Source of the DNA: Phragmites australis
Taxonomy: Eukaryota > Streptophyta > Magnoliopsida > Poales > Poaceae
NCBI RefSeq assembly: GCF_958298935.1
Contig: NC_084942.1
Coordinates: forward strand, 10,671,501 to 10,735,500
Length of the DNA: 64,000 nt
Reading direction: 5' to 3'
Shown here in pieces: positions 52,224 through 64,000 of the stretch. The notes beneath the pieces were generated by a model, which had not been told where the DNA came from, did not search any database, and saw only the letters and a program-made list of their open reading frames with translations. Position numbers and translations under genes: made by a program. Each line of letters opens with the position of its first letter. Position 1 is the first letter of the stretch.

Positions 52224-55200
52224 ATAATTTATTTTGAAATGGGCCCAAAAAAAAGTCCAGAACGGCTCGATTTCAAAAAAGTTATGACCAAAGCGAAACA
52301 TGGCAATAACTTACCAAATGGAAATCCCAGTACCGTAGGTTATGTTGGAGCTTGTTCCGGTTGATTTCGCTCTGGTCATAATTTGGTCCGGAACAGGGTA
52401 GAAAAAGGCTCTAGAACGGGTGGATTTCACGAAAGTTATGGTTGGAGCGAAACATGCCAAAAATGTACCGGATGATCCTCCAGGTCATGTTTTAGCTTGT
52501 TCAAGTTGATTTCACTCCAGGGTTAATTTATTCCGAAACGGGACCAAAAACTTGTTAAGAACAGGTGGAATTCACGAAAGTTATGACTTGAGCAAAATGC
52601 TCCAACAATGTAAGGGATGATTTGCCTAGGTGTAGTAGGTCATGTTTGAGCATGTTCCAGTAGATTTCGCTCCAGTGTTAATTTGGTCCGACACGGAGCC
52701 GAAAATTGGTTTAGAATGGGTGGAACTAAAAAAAGTTATGACAGGAGTGAAACACGCCAGGAACCTACCGCATGATCCTCCCAGGTATCGTATGTCATGT
52801 TGGAGCTTGTTCCAATTGATTTCGCTGCACTATTAATTTGGTCCGAAATGAACCTGAAAAGGCATGCATAACGTGTGGATTTCACGAAAGTTATGACCGG
52901 ATTGAAACAAGCCAAGAACGAAATGGTTGGTCCTCGCAAGTGTAGTACGTCATGTTGGAGGTTGTTCCACTTGATTTCGCTCCGCTATAAATTTATTCAG
53001 AAATGGACCCAAAAACGCACCCAGAAAAGGTGGATTTCACGAAAGTTATGATTAGAGCGAAACGAGCCAAGAACTTAATGGATGATCCTCCCAGTTGTGT
53101 TTGGTCATGTTGGAGCATGTTCCTAGATTTCACAAGTGTAGTAGCTCATGTTGGACCATGTTCCAGTAGATTACGCTCCGGTGTTAATTTGGTTCGAAAC
53201 GGAGTCAAAAACTAGTCCAAAATGGGTGTATTGCACAAAAGTTATGACTAGAGTGAAACAAGCCAAGAACATACCAGATGGTCCTCTCATGTGTCATAGG
53301 TCCTATTGCAGGATGTTCTGGTTGATTTCACTTAGGTCATAATTTGGTCTGAACCAGGGATAAAAATGGCTCCAGAATGGGTGGATTTCACGGAAGTTAG
53401 GACCAAAGTGAAATGAGCCAACAACGTACCGGATGGTCCTCCCGAGTGTCATAGGTTATGTTGGAGCTTGTTCCTATTGATTTTGCTCTATTTCATTTAG
53501 TCTGAAACGGACATCAAAACGGGTCCAAAATGGGTGAATTTCACAGAAGTGATCACCGAGAATGTATCGGTTGGTCCTCCCAAGTGTAGTTGGTTATGTT
53601 GGAGCTTTGTTCCAATTAATTTTGCTTCGAAGATAATTTATTCTGAAATGGGCCCTGAAAACGGTTCCACAATGGGTGGATTTCACGAAAGTTATGATCG
53701 GAGCGAAAAGCGCCAACAATGTACTGGATGATCCTCCTCGGTATAGTAGGTTATGTTGGAGCTTGTTCCAGTTGATTTCTTTCCAATGTTAATTTGATCT
53801 GAAACAGAGCCAAAAACTGGTCCAGAACGGGTGGACTGCACGAAACTTATTACAGTAGCGAATCATGGAAAGAACGTACCGAATGGTCCTCCCAAGTGTC
53901 GTAGGTCATGTTGGAGCTTGTTCCAGTTAATTTCGCTACGGTCATAATTTGTTCCAAAACTGGGCCAAAAATGGTTCCAGAACTGGTGGATTTCTTGAAA
54001 GATATGACCGGAGTGAACCACACCAAGAATGTACCGGATGGTCCTCCTAGGTGTCGTAGGTTGTGTAGGAGCTTGTCCTGGTTGATTTTGCTCTGGTGTT
54101 AATTTGATCTGTAACCAGCTTGAAAATGCGTCCAAAAAATATGGATTTCACAAGAGTTATAATCGGAGCGAAACGTGCCAAGAATGTTCCAAACGGTTCT
54201 AACAGGTGTTGTAGGTCATGTTGGAGATTGTTCTGATATATTTTGTTCTGGTGTTACTTTGGTCAGAAACCGATCAAACAGCTGGTCCAGTACGGGTGGA
54301 TTTCAAGAAAGTTATCCTAGAGTGAAACACAACAAGAATATACCGGATTGTCCTCCAAGGTGTCGTAGGTCATGTTGGTGCTTATTCTGGTTGATTTCTC
54401 TCCGTTGTTAATTTGGTCTGAAACGGGAATGAAAATGCGTCCAAAACTGCTGCATTTCACGGAAGTTATGACCTAAGCGAAATGTGGCAATAACATACTG
54501 GATGGTCCTCCTGTGTGTCGTAGGTCATATTGGAGCTTGTTTCTGTTGATTACAATCCGGTCATAATTTGGTCCGAAACATGAAAGAAAACGGTGGATTT
54601 CACGAAAATTTTGAGCAGAGCAAAACGTGCCAAGAACGTACCATATCGTCATCCCAAGCGTCATAGGTCATATTGGAGCTTGTTCCAGTTGATTTTGCTC
54701 TGTTGTTAATTTGGTTTGAAACGGACCAAAAAACGGGTGCAGAATGGGTCCATTTCATTAAAGTGATGACCGGATCGAAATCTGCCAAGAATGTACCACA
54801 CAGTTCTCCCAGGTGTCGTAGGTCATGTTGGAGCTTGTTCCGGATGATTTTGCTCCTGTCCTTATTTGGTCCAAAACAGGGCCAAAAACAAATCCAGAAT
54901 AGGAGGATTTCACGAAATCTATGATCAAAGAGAAACGCACTAAGAATGAAACAGATTGTCTTCCCAGGTATGGTAGGTTATGTTAGAGCTTGTTTCGATT
55001 GATTTCGCTCCGGTGATAATTTATTCCGAAGCAGGCCCAAAAACAAGTCTAGAACATGTGGATTTCACAAAAGTTATAACCGGAGCGAAACGCGCCAACA
55101 ATGTACTGGATGATCCTCCTAGGTATAGCAGGTCATGTTGGAGCATGTTCCAATTTATTTCTCTCTGGTCTTCATTTTCTTCTGAAACGGAGCCGAAAAT

Positions 55201-58200
55201 GGGTACATAACGTGTGGATTTACGTAACTTATTACCGAAGCGTAACATGCCTAGAATGTATCGAATGGTCCTCCCAAGTGTCGTAGGCCATGTTGAACTT
55301 GTTCCGGTTAATTTTGCTCCGGTCATAATTTGGTCCGAAAAAGGCTGCAAAACAGCTCCAGAACGGGTGGATTTCATGAAGGCTATAACACTCGACACGC
55401 ATCAAGAACGTACTGGATTTCATGAAAGTCATAATTTGGTCCAAAACAAGGCCGAAAGTGGCTCCAGAATAGGAGGATTTCACGAAAGTAATGATCGAAG
55501 CGAGCGAAGCATGATAAAAAGATACCGGATGGTCCTCCCGATCATGTTTGAGCTTGTTCCGGTTGATTTCACTCCAGTGTTAATTTATTCTGAAATGGGA
55601 CCAAAAACATGTCCAGAACGAGTGGATTTCACGAAAGTTATGACTGGAGCGAAATGCTCCAACAATGTACTGGATGATCCTCCCATGTGTGGTAGATCAT
55701 GTTCGAGCATATTCCAGTAGATTACGCAGGTATAGTAGGTCATTTTGTAGCATGTTCCAGTAGATTTCGCTCCATTGTTAATTTTGTCCAAAACGGAGTA
55801 AAAAAATTGGTCCGGAACGGGTGGATTTCATGAAACTTATGACCGGAGTGAAACATACCAGGAACGTACTAGATGGTCCTCCCAGGTGTTATATAGGTCA
55901 TGTTGGTGCTTGTTTCGATTGATTTCACTCAGTTGTTAATTTGGTCCGAAACTAGCTTCAAAAGGCTTTTAGAACTTGTGGATGTCACGAAAGTTATGAG
56001 CGGAGCGAAATGAGTGAAGAACATAATGGATGACCCTCGCTGGTGTAGTACGTCATGTTGGATCTTGTTCCAATCGATTTCGCTCTAGTCTTAATTTATT
56101 CCAAAACAGGCTCAAAAAGCGCGTCCAAAACAGGTGGATTTCACAAAAGTTATGACCAGAGTGGAACGCTCCAAGGACGTAATGGATGATCCTCCCAGGT
56201 GTGGTTGGTCATGTTGGAGTAGGTCATTATGTAGCATGTTCTAGTAGATTTCGCTTCGGTGTTAAATCTGTCTGAAACAGAGTCGAAAACTAGTCCAGAA
56301 CGGGTGGATTTCATGAAAGTTATGACCGGTGTAAAATGCGCAAAGAATGTACTGGATGGTCCTACCAGGTGTCGTCGGTCATGTTCGAGCTTGTTCCTGT
56401 TGATTTCACTCTAGTGTTAATTTGGTCCTTAACGAGCCTAAAAACGTGTGTCCAGATCGTTTGGATTTCACGAAAGTGATTAACAGAGCAAAAGGTGCCA
56501 AGAACATACCGGACAATCCTCCCAAGTGTCGTAGGTCATGTTGGTGCTTGTTCCAGTTAATTTTGCTGTATTCATAATTTGGTCCGAAACGCGCCTGAAA
56601 ATGCCTATAGAACGTGTGGATTTCATAAAAGTTATAACTAGAGAGAAACGCGCCAAGAACATACCAGATGGTTCTCCCAGGTGTAGTAGGTCATGTTGGA
56701 GCCTGCTCCAATTAATTTCACTCTGGTGTTAATTTGGTCCGAAACGAACTCAAAAGAGCATCCAGAACGGGTGAATTTTATGAAAGTTATGACCGAAGCA
56801 AAACGTGCCAACAATGTACCGAATAATCATCCTAGGTGTAGTAGGTTATGTTGCAGCTTGTTCCTCTTGATTTTGCTGTCGTAGTATTCTGTCTTAAATG
56901 GACCCGAAAATGAGTCCAGAAGTGGTGGATTTGACGGAAGTTATGACCGGAGAAAAATGCGCCATGAGCGTGCCGGACTGTTCTCCCAGGGTGTCGTAGG
57001 TCATGTTGGAGTGGTTCCATTTGATCTCACTCTGCTCATAATTTTGTCCGAAACAGGGACCAAAACAGCTCCAGAATGGGTGGATTTTACGAAAGTTAAG
57101 ACCAGAACGAAACATGCCAAGAACGTACCGGATGGTGCTCTCAAGTATCTAGGTCATGTTGGAGCTTGTTCCGATTGATTTTTATCCGTTGTTAATTTGA
57201 TCCAAAACGGGCTAAAAAAGGGTCCAAAATGAGTAGATTTCACGAAAGTGATGGCCGGATCGAAACACGCCAAGAATGAACCGCAAGGTCCTCCGAGGTG
57301 TCGTAGGTCATGTTGGAGCTTGTTCTTATTGATTTTGCTCTGTTGTTAATTTATTCCGAAATGGGCCTAAAAACACGTCTAGAGCGGGTGGATTTCACGC
57401 ACGTCATGATCAGATCGAAACATGTTAATAATGTACTAGACGGTCCTTCCAAGTGTCATAGGTCATGTTGGAGCTTGTTCCAGTTGATTTCGCTCCGGTC
57501 TTTATTTGGTCCAAAACAGGGCCTAAAACAAGTCAAAAATAGGTTGATTTCACGAAAGTTATGACTGGAGCAAAACGCGCCAAATACGAAATGGATGATC
57601 CTCCCAGGTGTAGTAGGTCATATTGAAGCTTGTTCTGGTTGATTTCTCTCCATTGTGAATTTATTCCAAAATGGATCCAAAAACGCGTCCAGAACGGGTG
57701 GATTTCATGAAAGTTATGACCGGAGCGAAACGCACCAACGATGTACAGGATGTACCTACTTGGTGTAGTAGGTCATGCTGTGGCACATTCTAGTTTATTT
57801 CACTCTAGTGTTAATTATGTCTGAAAAGATGCCGAAAACTAGTCTAGAACGGGTGAATCTCACGAAACTTATGACCAAATGGTCCTCCCAGGTGTCGTAG
57901 TTCATATTGGATCTTGTTTCAATTGATTTGACTCTGGTCATAATTTGGTTCAAAATGGGATCGGAAATAGATCTAGAACAAGTGGATTTCATAAAAGTTA
58001 TGACCGGAGCGAAACGTGCCAAGATTGTAACAAACGTTCCTCCCAAGGTTCGTATGACATTTGGACCTTGTTGCGGTTGATTTTACTCTATTGTTAATTT
58101 GGTCCAAAACGAGCCTGAAAACACATCCAAAACATGTGGATTTCACGAGAGTTATGATCAGAGTGAAATGTGACAAGAACGTTCCAAACGGTTTTCCTAG

Positions 58201-61200
58201 GTGTTGTTGGTTATGTTGGAGTTTGTTCCGATTTATTTCACTCGGGTGTTAATTTGGTCAGAAACGGATCAAAAAACTGGTCCAGAATGGGTAGATTTCA
58301 CAAAAGTTATGACCGGAGTGAAACACAACAAAAATGTACTGGATGGTCCTCCCAGGTATCATAGGTCATGTTGGAGCTTGTTCCAATTGATTTCGCTTTG
58401 TTGTTAAATTGGTCTGAAACGCTCCTGAAAACGCGTACAAAACTGTTGGATTTCACGAAAGTTATGACCTGAGTGAAATGCGCCAAGAACGTACCGGATG
58501 GTCCTCTTGGGTGTCGTTGGTAAAGTTGAAGATTGTTCCGGTTGATTTCGATTCGGTCATAATTTGGTTCGATTCCGGACCGAAAATGGCTCTAGAATGG
58601 ATGGATTTCACGAAAGTTATGAGTAGAGTGAAACGTGCCAATAACGTACTAGTTTGTCCTCCCATGTGTTGTAGGTCATATTGTAGCTTGTTTCGCTTGA
58701 TTTCGCTCCGTTGTTAATTTGGTCCAAAACGGGCCTAAAATCGCGTCACAACGGGTTTATTTCAATAAAGTGATGACCGGATTGAAACACGCCTAGAATG
58801 TACCACATGGTTCTGCTAGGTGTCATAGGTCATGTTGGAGCTTGTTCCAGATGATTTTTCTTTAGTCTTTATTTGGTCCAAAACGGGGCCGAAAATAGGT
58901 CCAAAACAAAAAGTTATGATCTGAGAGAAACGCACAAAGAACGAAATGGATGGTCTTCCCAGGTGTAGTTTATGTTTGAGCTTGTTCCAGTTGATTTTGC
59001 TCTGGTGTTAATTTATTCCAAAATGGGACCAAAAACTTGTCCATAACAGGTGGATTTCAAAGAAAGTTATAACCAAAGAGAAACACACCAACAATGTACC
59101 AGATGATCCTCCTAAGTGTAGTAGGTCATGTTGCAGCATATTCCAGTAGATTTCGCTTCGCTCTTAATTTTGTCCGAAATGGAGCAAAACTTTTGGTCCA
59201 GAATGAGTGGATTTGACGAATGTTCTGACTGGAGTGTAACATGCCTGGAACGTACGAGATGGTCCTCCCAGATGTCGTAGGTAATGTTGGAACTTGTTCC
59301 GGTTGATTTTACTGCATTGTTAATTTCATCTGTAACAAGCTTCATACAGCATCCAGAACGGGTCAATTTCATGAAAGTTATGACCGGAGCGAACCAAGCC
59401 AAGAATGAAATGGATGGTCTTCACAGGTGTTAATTTATTCCGAAAAAAACCCGAAAACCGGTCCAGAACGGGTGGATTTCCTGAAAGTTATGACCAAAGC
59501 GAAACGCTCCAAGAACGTAGTGGATGATCCTCCCAGATGTGGTAGGTCATGTTGGAGCATGTTCCAGTAGATTTTGAAGGTGTAGTAGGCCATGTTCCAG
59601 CAGATTTCGCACCAGTGTTAATTTGGTCCGAAACGGAGTCGAAAACTAGTGCAAAACATGTGGATTTCATGAAAGATATGACCGGAGTAAAACACGCCAA
59701 GAACGTACCAGATGGTCCTGCCATATGTTGTATGTCATGTTTGATCTTGTTCCGATTGATTTTGCTCATATGTTAATTTGGTCCTTAGCGAGCCCGAAAA
59801 CGTGTCCAGATCGTTAGGATTTCACAAAAGTGATTAACAGAGTGAAACGTGCCAAGAACGTACCAGATGGTGCTCCCATGTGTCTAGGTCATGTTGGAGC
59901 TTGTTCCGGTTGATTTTGCTCCGTTCCTATTTTATTCCGAAACAGACCAAAAATGGGTCCAGAACGAGTGGATTTCATGAAAGTGATGGCCAGATCAAAA
60001 CGCGCCTAGAATGTAACGCAAAATTCTCCTAGGTGTCACAGGTCATGTTGGAGCTTGTTCGGGTTGATTTTGCGTCGATGTTAATTTATTCCGAAATGGG
60101 CCTGAAAACGCGTCCAGAACCGGTGGATTTCACGTACGTTATGACCGGAGGGAAACATGCTAAGAATGTACCAGACAGTCCTCCCATGTGTCGTAGGTCA
60201 TGTTGGAGCTTGTTCCGGTTAATTTCACTCCGGTCATTATTTGGTCCAAAACGGGGCTAAAAACAAGTCCTGAACAGGTTGATTTGACGGAAGTTATGAA
60301 TAGAGCGAAACGCACCAAATAAGACATGGATGGTCCTCCCAGGTCCTAGTAGGTCATGATGGAGCTTGTTCCAGTTGATTTTGCACCAGTGTCAATTCAT
60401 TCCAAAACGGAGCCGAAAACGCGTCCAGAACAGGTGGGTTTCACGAAAGTTATGACTGGAGCAAAACACGCCAACAATGTATAGGATGTACCTCCTAGGT
60501 GTAGTAGGTCATGCTGTGGCTTATTCTAGTTTATTTCGCTTCGGCATTAATTCTATCCGAAACGAACCGAAAACTAGTCCAGAACGGTTGGATTTCACGG
60601 AAGTTTTTCCCAAAGTGAAATGCGCCACAAATGTATCAGATGGTCCTCCTAGGTGTCGTAGGTCATCTTGGAGCTTGTTTTGGTTGATTTCGCTCTGGTC
60701 ATAATTTGGTCCGAAACAAGACCAAAAAAGGCTCCAAAACATGTGGATTTCACGAAAGTTATGACCGGAGCGAAACATGCCAAGAATGTATCGGGACGGT
60801 CCTCCCAAGTGTCGTAGGTCATGTTGGACCTTGTTCCGGTTGATTTCGCACCATTGTTAATTTGGTCCAAAAATGGCCTAAAAATGGGTCCAGAACGGGT
60901 TATTTCACGAAAGTGATGACCGAATCGAAGCACAACAAAAATGTACCGCATGTTTCTCCCAGGTGTCATAGGTCATGTTGCACCTTGTTCCGGATGATTT
61001 CGTTCTGGTCTTTATTTGGTCCCAAACGGGCCGAAAATAGGTCCAGAATAGGTGTATTTCACGAAACTTAGCACTCAAGCGAAACACGCCAAGAACAAAA
61101 CGGATGGTCTTCACAGGTGTAGGTCATGTGTGAGATTGTCCCTGTAAATTTTGCTCTGGTGTTAATTTATTTCTTAACAGGCCTAAAAACGCGGGTTGAT

Positions 61201-61508
61201 TTTACGGAAGTTATGACCATAGCGAAACGCGCCAACAATGTACCAGATGATCCTCCTAAGTGTAGTAGGTCATGTTGTAACTTATTCCTGTTGAATTCAC
61301 TACACTGTTAATTCTGTCCGAAATGGAGCTGAAACCTAGTCCAGAACGGTTGGATTCCACGAAAGTTATGACCGGAGCAAAACGTGTCAAGAATGTACCG
61401 TATGGTCCTCAGATGTGTCATGGGTCACGTTAGATCTTGTTCCAATTGATTTCGCTCTTGTGTTAATTTGGTCCGAAACGAGCCAGAAAACGCGTCCAAA
61501 ATGTGTGG
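52224..61508 (+). repeat. Satellite block S3, 155-bp monomer, about 60 copies
   Basis: Spacing of the GTAGGTCATGTTGG phrase is 154-155 bp over long runs (53901, 54056, 54211, 54365, 54520). It contains the S2 monomer types and two more: one with GGTCATAATTTGGTCCGAAA (52375, 53336, 53941, 54560, 55322, 57937, 58556, 60698) and one with GTCTTTATTTGGTCC (57500, 58867, 61009). Spacings between these marks are mostly 2, 3, 4 or 5 monomers. Confidence 0.9.
55003..55090 (+). repeat. 12-bp dyad inside a satellite monomer (example)
   Basis: TTTCGCTCCGGT at 55003-55014 and its exact reverse complement ACCGGAGCGAAA at 55079-55090, 64 bp apart. The same arms, with few changes, are present in most monomers of S2 and S3 (for example 60687 and 60763). 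Confidence 0.85.
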
Positions 61509-61720
61509 TCATCATAATGAAGACACGCCTAGTACTGATGCATTATCTGATAAGAATGCTAGTGACCTTGTGGGTCCCATTACTAGAAGCAGGTCTAAGC
61601 AATTAGAGTAGGAAATGCAATCCCACGTGAACATTAACAATTATTTATTTAATCCTGATATTTCAGAAAATATTTTTCTTTCATCTGCTTGTTTTTTGAT
61701 TCTCAGAAATGATGGTTTAC
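61509..61720 (+). pseudogene. G: pol C-terminus of a gypsy element
   Basis: SDLVGPITRSRSKQLE around 61560-61610 is the typical end of a gypsy polyprotein (Pro-Ile/Met-Thr-Arg followed by basic residues), and is followed after a stop by a hydrophobic tail (SENIFLSSACFLILRND). The upstream pol is missing: satellite joins directly at 61508. Confidence 0.6.
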
Positions 61721-62430
61721 ATGAAGATATTTAGCAGGAGAAGGCAATGGTTTAGAAATAAAGACTTACCAAAGAAAAGGTGAAAGCAATGCCTAATTTA
61801 TCTTTTAGTAATTCTACTAGAAGTGCAATGATACGTGTATGTGGTCATTGCAGACACTTATTTGGGGCTACATTTTTAATGGAGGAGAGAAACCACTACA
61901 ACCATTGCAGACCACACAACATTGATGTATCAGTTACTTGGAGCTAATAATGGGAATAAACAGCCATCACATCTCTTAATTTACTTGATGACCACTACCT
62001 GCATGCATCCACACGTCCAGAACATGCATTTCAGTTCCTTGAATAGCATTTAGACCATCACTATAAATAGCTATGTTTAGGAAGCATGAGGGACTTTTTT
62101 GGCTTTGCAGTTCTCAGAACACATATGTGATAATCTGAGTCTTAAGGTACTTGCAACCTTTGTTCTTTCGATTTCTGAGGGACTTGTAGAACTCCGAACT
62201 ACGGTTCATCCCGTTCGTGCCTTCATATCTATACAGCGTGATTGTGTGGGCTGGCTTCATCAGTATGTGGAAGGGCGATTGTCTCGGTAGTTCATTGCGT
62301 GTGCAATATCTTGTGGTGCACTACCTCGTCGTTAGGTCAGTGGTGACAATTATCTCAATAATCAACATCCACCGTGAGGATCGGGCCACAAAACACGTTC
62401 GTGTGTATTTCTGTATGCGCGTTCCCATCA
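61721..62430 (+). repeat. LTR of G
   Basis: Lies between a pol end and a primer-binding site. TATAAATA at 62062-62069; it ends CCCATCA at 62430. The left border is not fixed; somewhere near 61700. Confidence 0.5.
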
Positions 62431-62432
62431 TC

Positions 62433-62449
62433 TGGTGCTAGAGCCTCGG
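62433..62449 (+). promoter_or_regulatory. Primer-binding site of G
   Basis: TGGTGCTAGAGCCTCGG. It differs at three adjacent bases from the usual initiator-Met tRNA complement TGGTATCAGAGC. Confidence 0.5.
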
Positions 62450-63308
62450 TTGCCACGGTTGGATCATTTTATCCCCTAGTATTAGTTATAATTTCTGTCC
62501 GAGAGTCCAATAAGATTGTCATAAGAATTACCTAGCCTTTATTTGCATCTGATTTTAGTTTGCATCTTTGAATTTTAATCCGTGATCTTTGTCTTGTTGC
62601 TGATTATTCATTCCTTTTCGTGCACTGCTGCTACAGTCCCATTTCTTGTCCCCCGCATGCTTATACATATTGCTCTATTTATATTCCTTTTTATTTGAAC
62701 TAATCATCACAGCCCACCCTCCCACCCACAAAAAAAATCCATCCGTAACAATTTCCTGAGCAAACAGATACCATTGTTTTCTTCATAGCGGTCTACATTA
62801 TATATGTATTTTAGCATCTGGTGCAGCAATCTGAGAGTGTATATGCTGTAAACAAAATGACGAAGAAGAAAGAGAGCAAAAAAAAAAAGAGTTCCAACTT
62901 TGACAAAAAAAAAGAAAGAGAAAGAAACAGTTTGAGTTGCAGGTGCAGATTTCTTCTTTGCTTATTCCTTCACTGCATTGGTTGCATTCCAGTCCATATA
63001 TTTCATCGATCAGCAACTTAGGCGTGTGATCCATTGGATTATTATTCGATTTTGCCTTACTAATTTTTAGATTGCAGTACTTTCAATTTTACCCCTCCCA
63101 ACCCCACCAAAGCAACCGAAACTTGTGCACTGTCGTCTTCGGTATAATCGTTCTTTCACTACTGATTGCCACCACGGTTCCCACCCTCCAAGTTGACAAA
63201 GAACATTGGTAAGTAAGAGGTGAGCGAGTGATTCCACATATAGATATATATTGTTTTTCAACACTAACTTGTCCGGAGAAGAGCATACACATTGTTCTAC
63301 TTCCAATA
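62450..63308 (+). other. 5' untranslated region of G
   Basis: AT-rich, with A-rich runs near 62728, 62880 and 62907. No supported gene. Confidence 0.5.
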
Positions 63309-64000
63309 TGGGTGCTGGTGTTTCTCCTGAAGAGTTTCAGGGGATGCGTGCACAGCTGGCAGTCTGGCACAACTAATGCGCCAGGTGCAATGTCTACAGA
63401 TTACACCACTACAGGTGCCACTTGCGGCACGTCCAAATGATTTACCGGTGGACGATGGCCGTCACTATGACGATAGCCGTCACTATGACGATAGCCGTAT
63501 CACTTTGGAGAATGAGGCTACGCATCATGCTGCCACAACTGCTATTGACCCTGGACATGGTGCTGGTCGGGGTCAAAGAGGTGGCCTGAATATCTTTCCA
63601 GTGGTTTAATGCTCGACCACACTTTGCTGGTCGTGCACAAAGAGTTCCTATTGCACCTGTTGGCAATGATGATGATCCAGATTTTGATGCTTACGATGAC
63701 CATCGTCGTGGTCATCATATTCGTCTTGGTGGTTTCAATGATCATCGAGGTGGCAATTTTGGTCGCATTGATGCTTATGATGATCGTCACTTTGGTGATT
63801 ATGATGATCATTGATTTGGTGGTCATGATGGCCGTCGTAACCGACACCATGGTGACCATGACCGGCACCGTTAGGATGATGGTTTGGGCAAAGTTAAGGT
63901 GTCCATACCAACTTTCACAGGCAAAGAGGATGCTCATGCTTACTTCGAGTGGGAAACATAAGTGGATCAAATATTTGATTTATATGACTATTCTGCAGAA
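63309..64000 (+). pseudogene. G gag, N-terminal part (runs off the window)
   Basis: Starts at ATG 63309 (GAGVSPEEFQGMRAQLAV), changes frame near 63375 to PLQVPLAARPNDLPVDDGRH, which carries an 18-bp tandem repeat encoding HYDDSR twice (63462-63497). A second frame change near 63605 leads to a His/Asp/Gly/Arg-rich stretch (63680-63870) and then the conserved capsid start GKVKVSIPTFTGKEDAHAYF (63890-63950). Stops at 63813 and 63873. The capsid motif fits chromovirus gag. Confidence 0.75.

Noticed and set aside
42885..61508. Dozens of 60-80 codon open frames in the satellite blocks with similar peptides
   Set aside because: They recur with the monomer and change frame because 155 is not divisible by three. 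They are by-products of the repeat, with no start context or conservation of frame.
42885..61508. Possible CENP-B box in the monomer (region TTTATTCCGAAACGGGC)
   Set aside because: Only part of the essential positions of the mammalian box fit (the CG pair is missing), and no CENP-B-type system is established in grasses.
10046..61508. Identity with the rice or maize centromere satellites
   Set aside because: The unit length is similar (155-156 bp), but I cannot match the sequence of this monomer to those satellites. Length alone is not evidence.
10046..61508. CRISPR array
   Set aside because: Repeats are long, contiguous 155-bp monomers with no spacers, and the context is eukaryotic.
1..64000. 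tRNA, rRNA or snoRNA genes
   Set aside because: I looked for A/B-box or conserved rRNA phrases and saw none beyond the primer-binding sites of the elements. A dedicated search could still find decayed copies.

Overview
The window looks like centromeric or pericentromeric DNA of a plant, most likely a grass. No host gene, tRNA, rRNA or CRISPR is visible. It contains three blocks of one tandem satellite with a monomer of about 155 bp (10046-12075, 42885-48074, 52224-61508; roughly 16.5 kb and 105 monomers). Between them lie nested LTR retrotransposons of the Ty3/gypsy type. The grass inference rests on the satellite length class, Tat-lineage elements with dual RNase H and antisense genes, and a chromovirus that resembles the centromeric CRM/CRR clade. 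The species cannot be named from sequence alone.

Layout. 1-7158: 3' part of a plus-strand Tat element (T1): integrase end, 46-bp tandem repeats, an antisense gene with its own TATA box and poly(A) signal, then the 3' LTR. 7159-8310: fragment of the minus-strand chromovirus C. 8311-10045: an unassigned fragment with one unknown reading frame. 10046-12075: satellite block S1. 12076-42884: chromovirus C2 (minus strand), opened by two separate nests. Nest one is a 13.5-kb Tat element T2 (14772-28240) inserted in the integrase gene with a 5-bp target duplication; T2 itself carries a fragment of a third Tat-like element T3 (25680-27508). Nest two is a solo LTR E (32615-41693, target duplication ATGGG) inserted in the C2 5' LTR, and E is itself split by a non-autonomous minus-strand Tat element F (33735-41055). 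42885-48074: satellite block S2. 48075-52223: a second chromovirus copy C3 plus an LTR fragment. 52224-61508: satellite block S3. 61509-64000: another gypsy element G, arranged as pol end, LTR, primer-binding site and gag.

Almost every coding region is broken by stops and frameshifts. Relative ages can be read from the nesting: C2 is older than T2 and E, and E is older than F. The points most worth following up are the different higher-order repeats in the satellite blocks, a 12-bp dyad inside the monomer, the self-contained antisense gene of the Tat elements, and a long chimeric reading frame that fuses a T3 gag to the T2 antisense gene.
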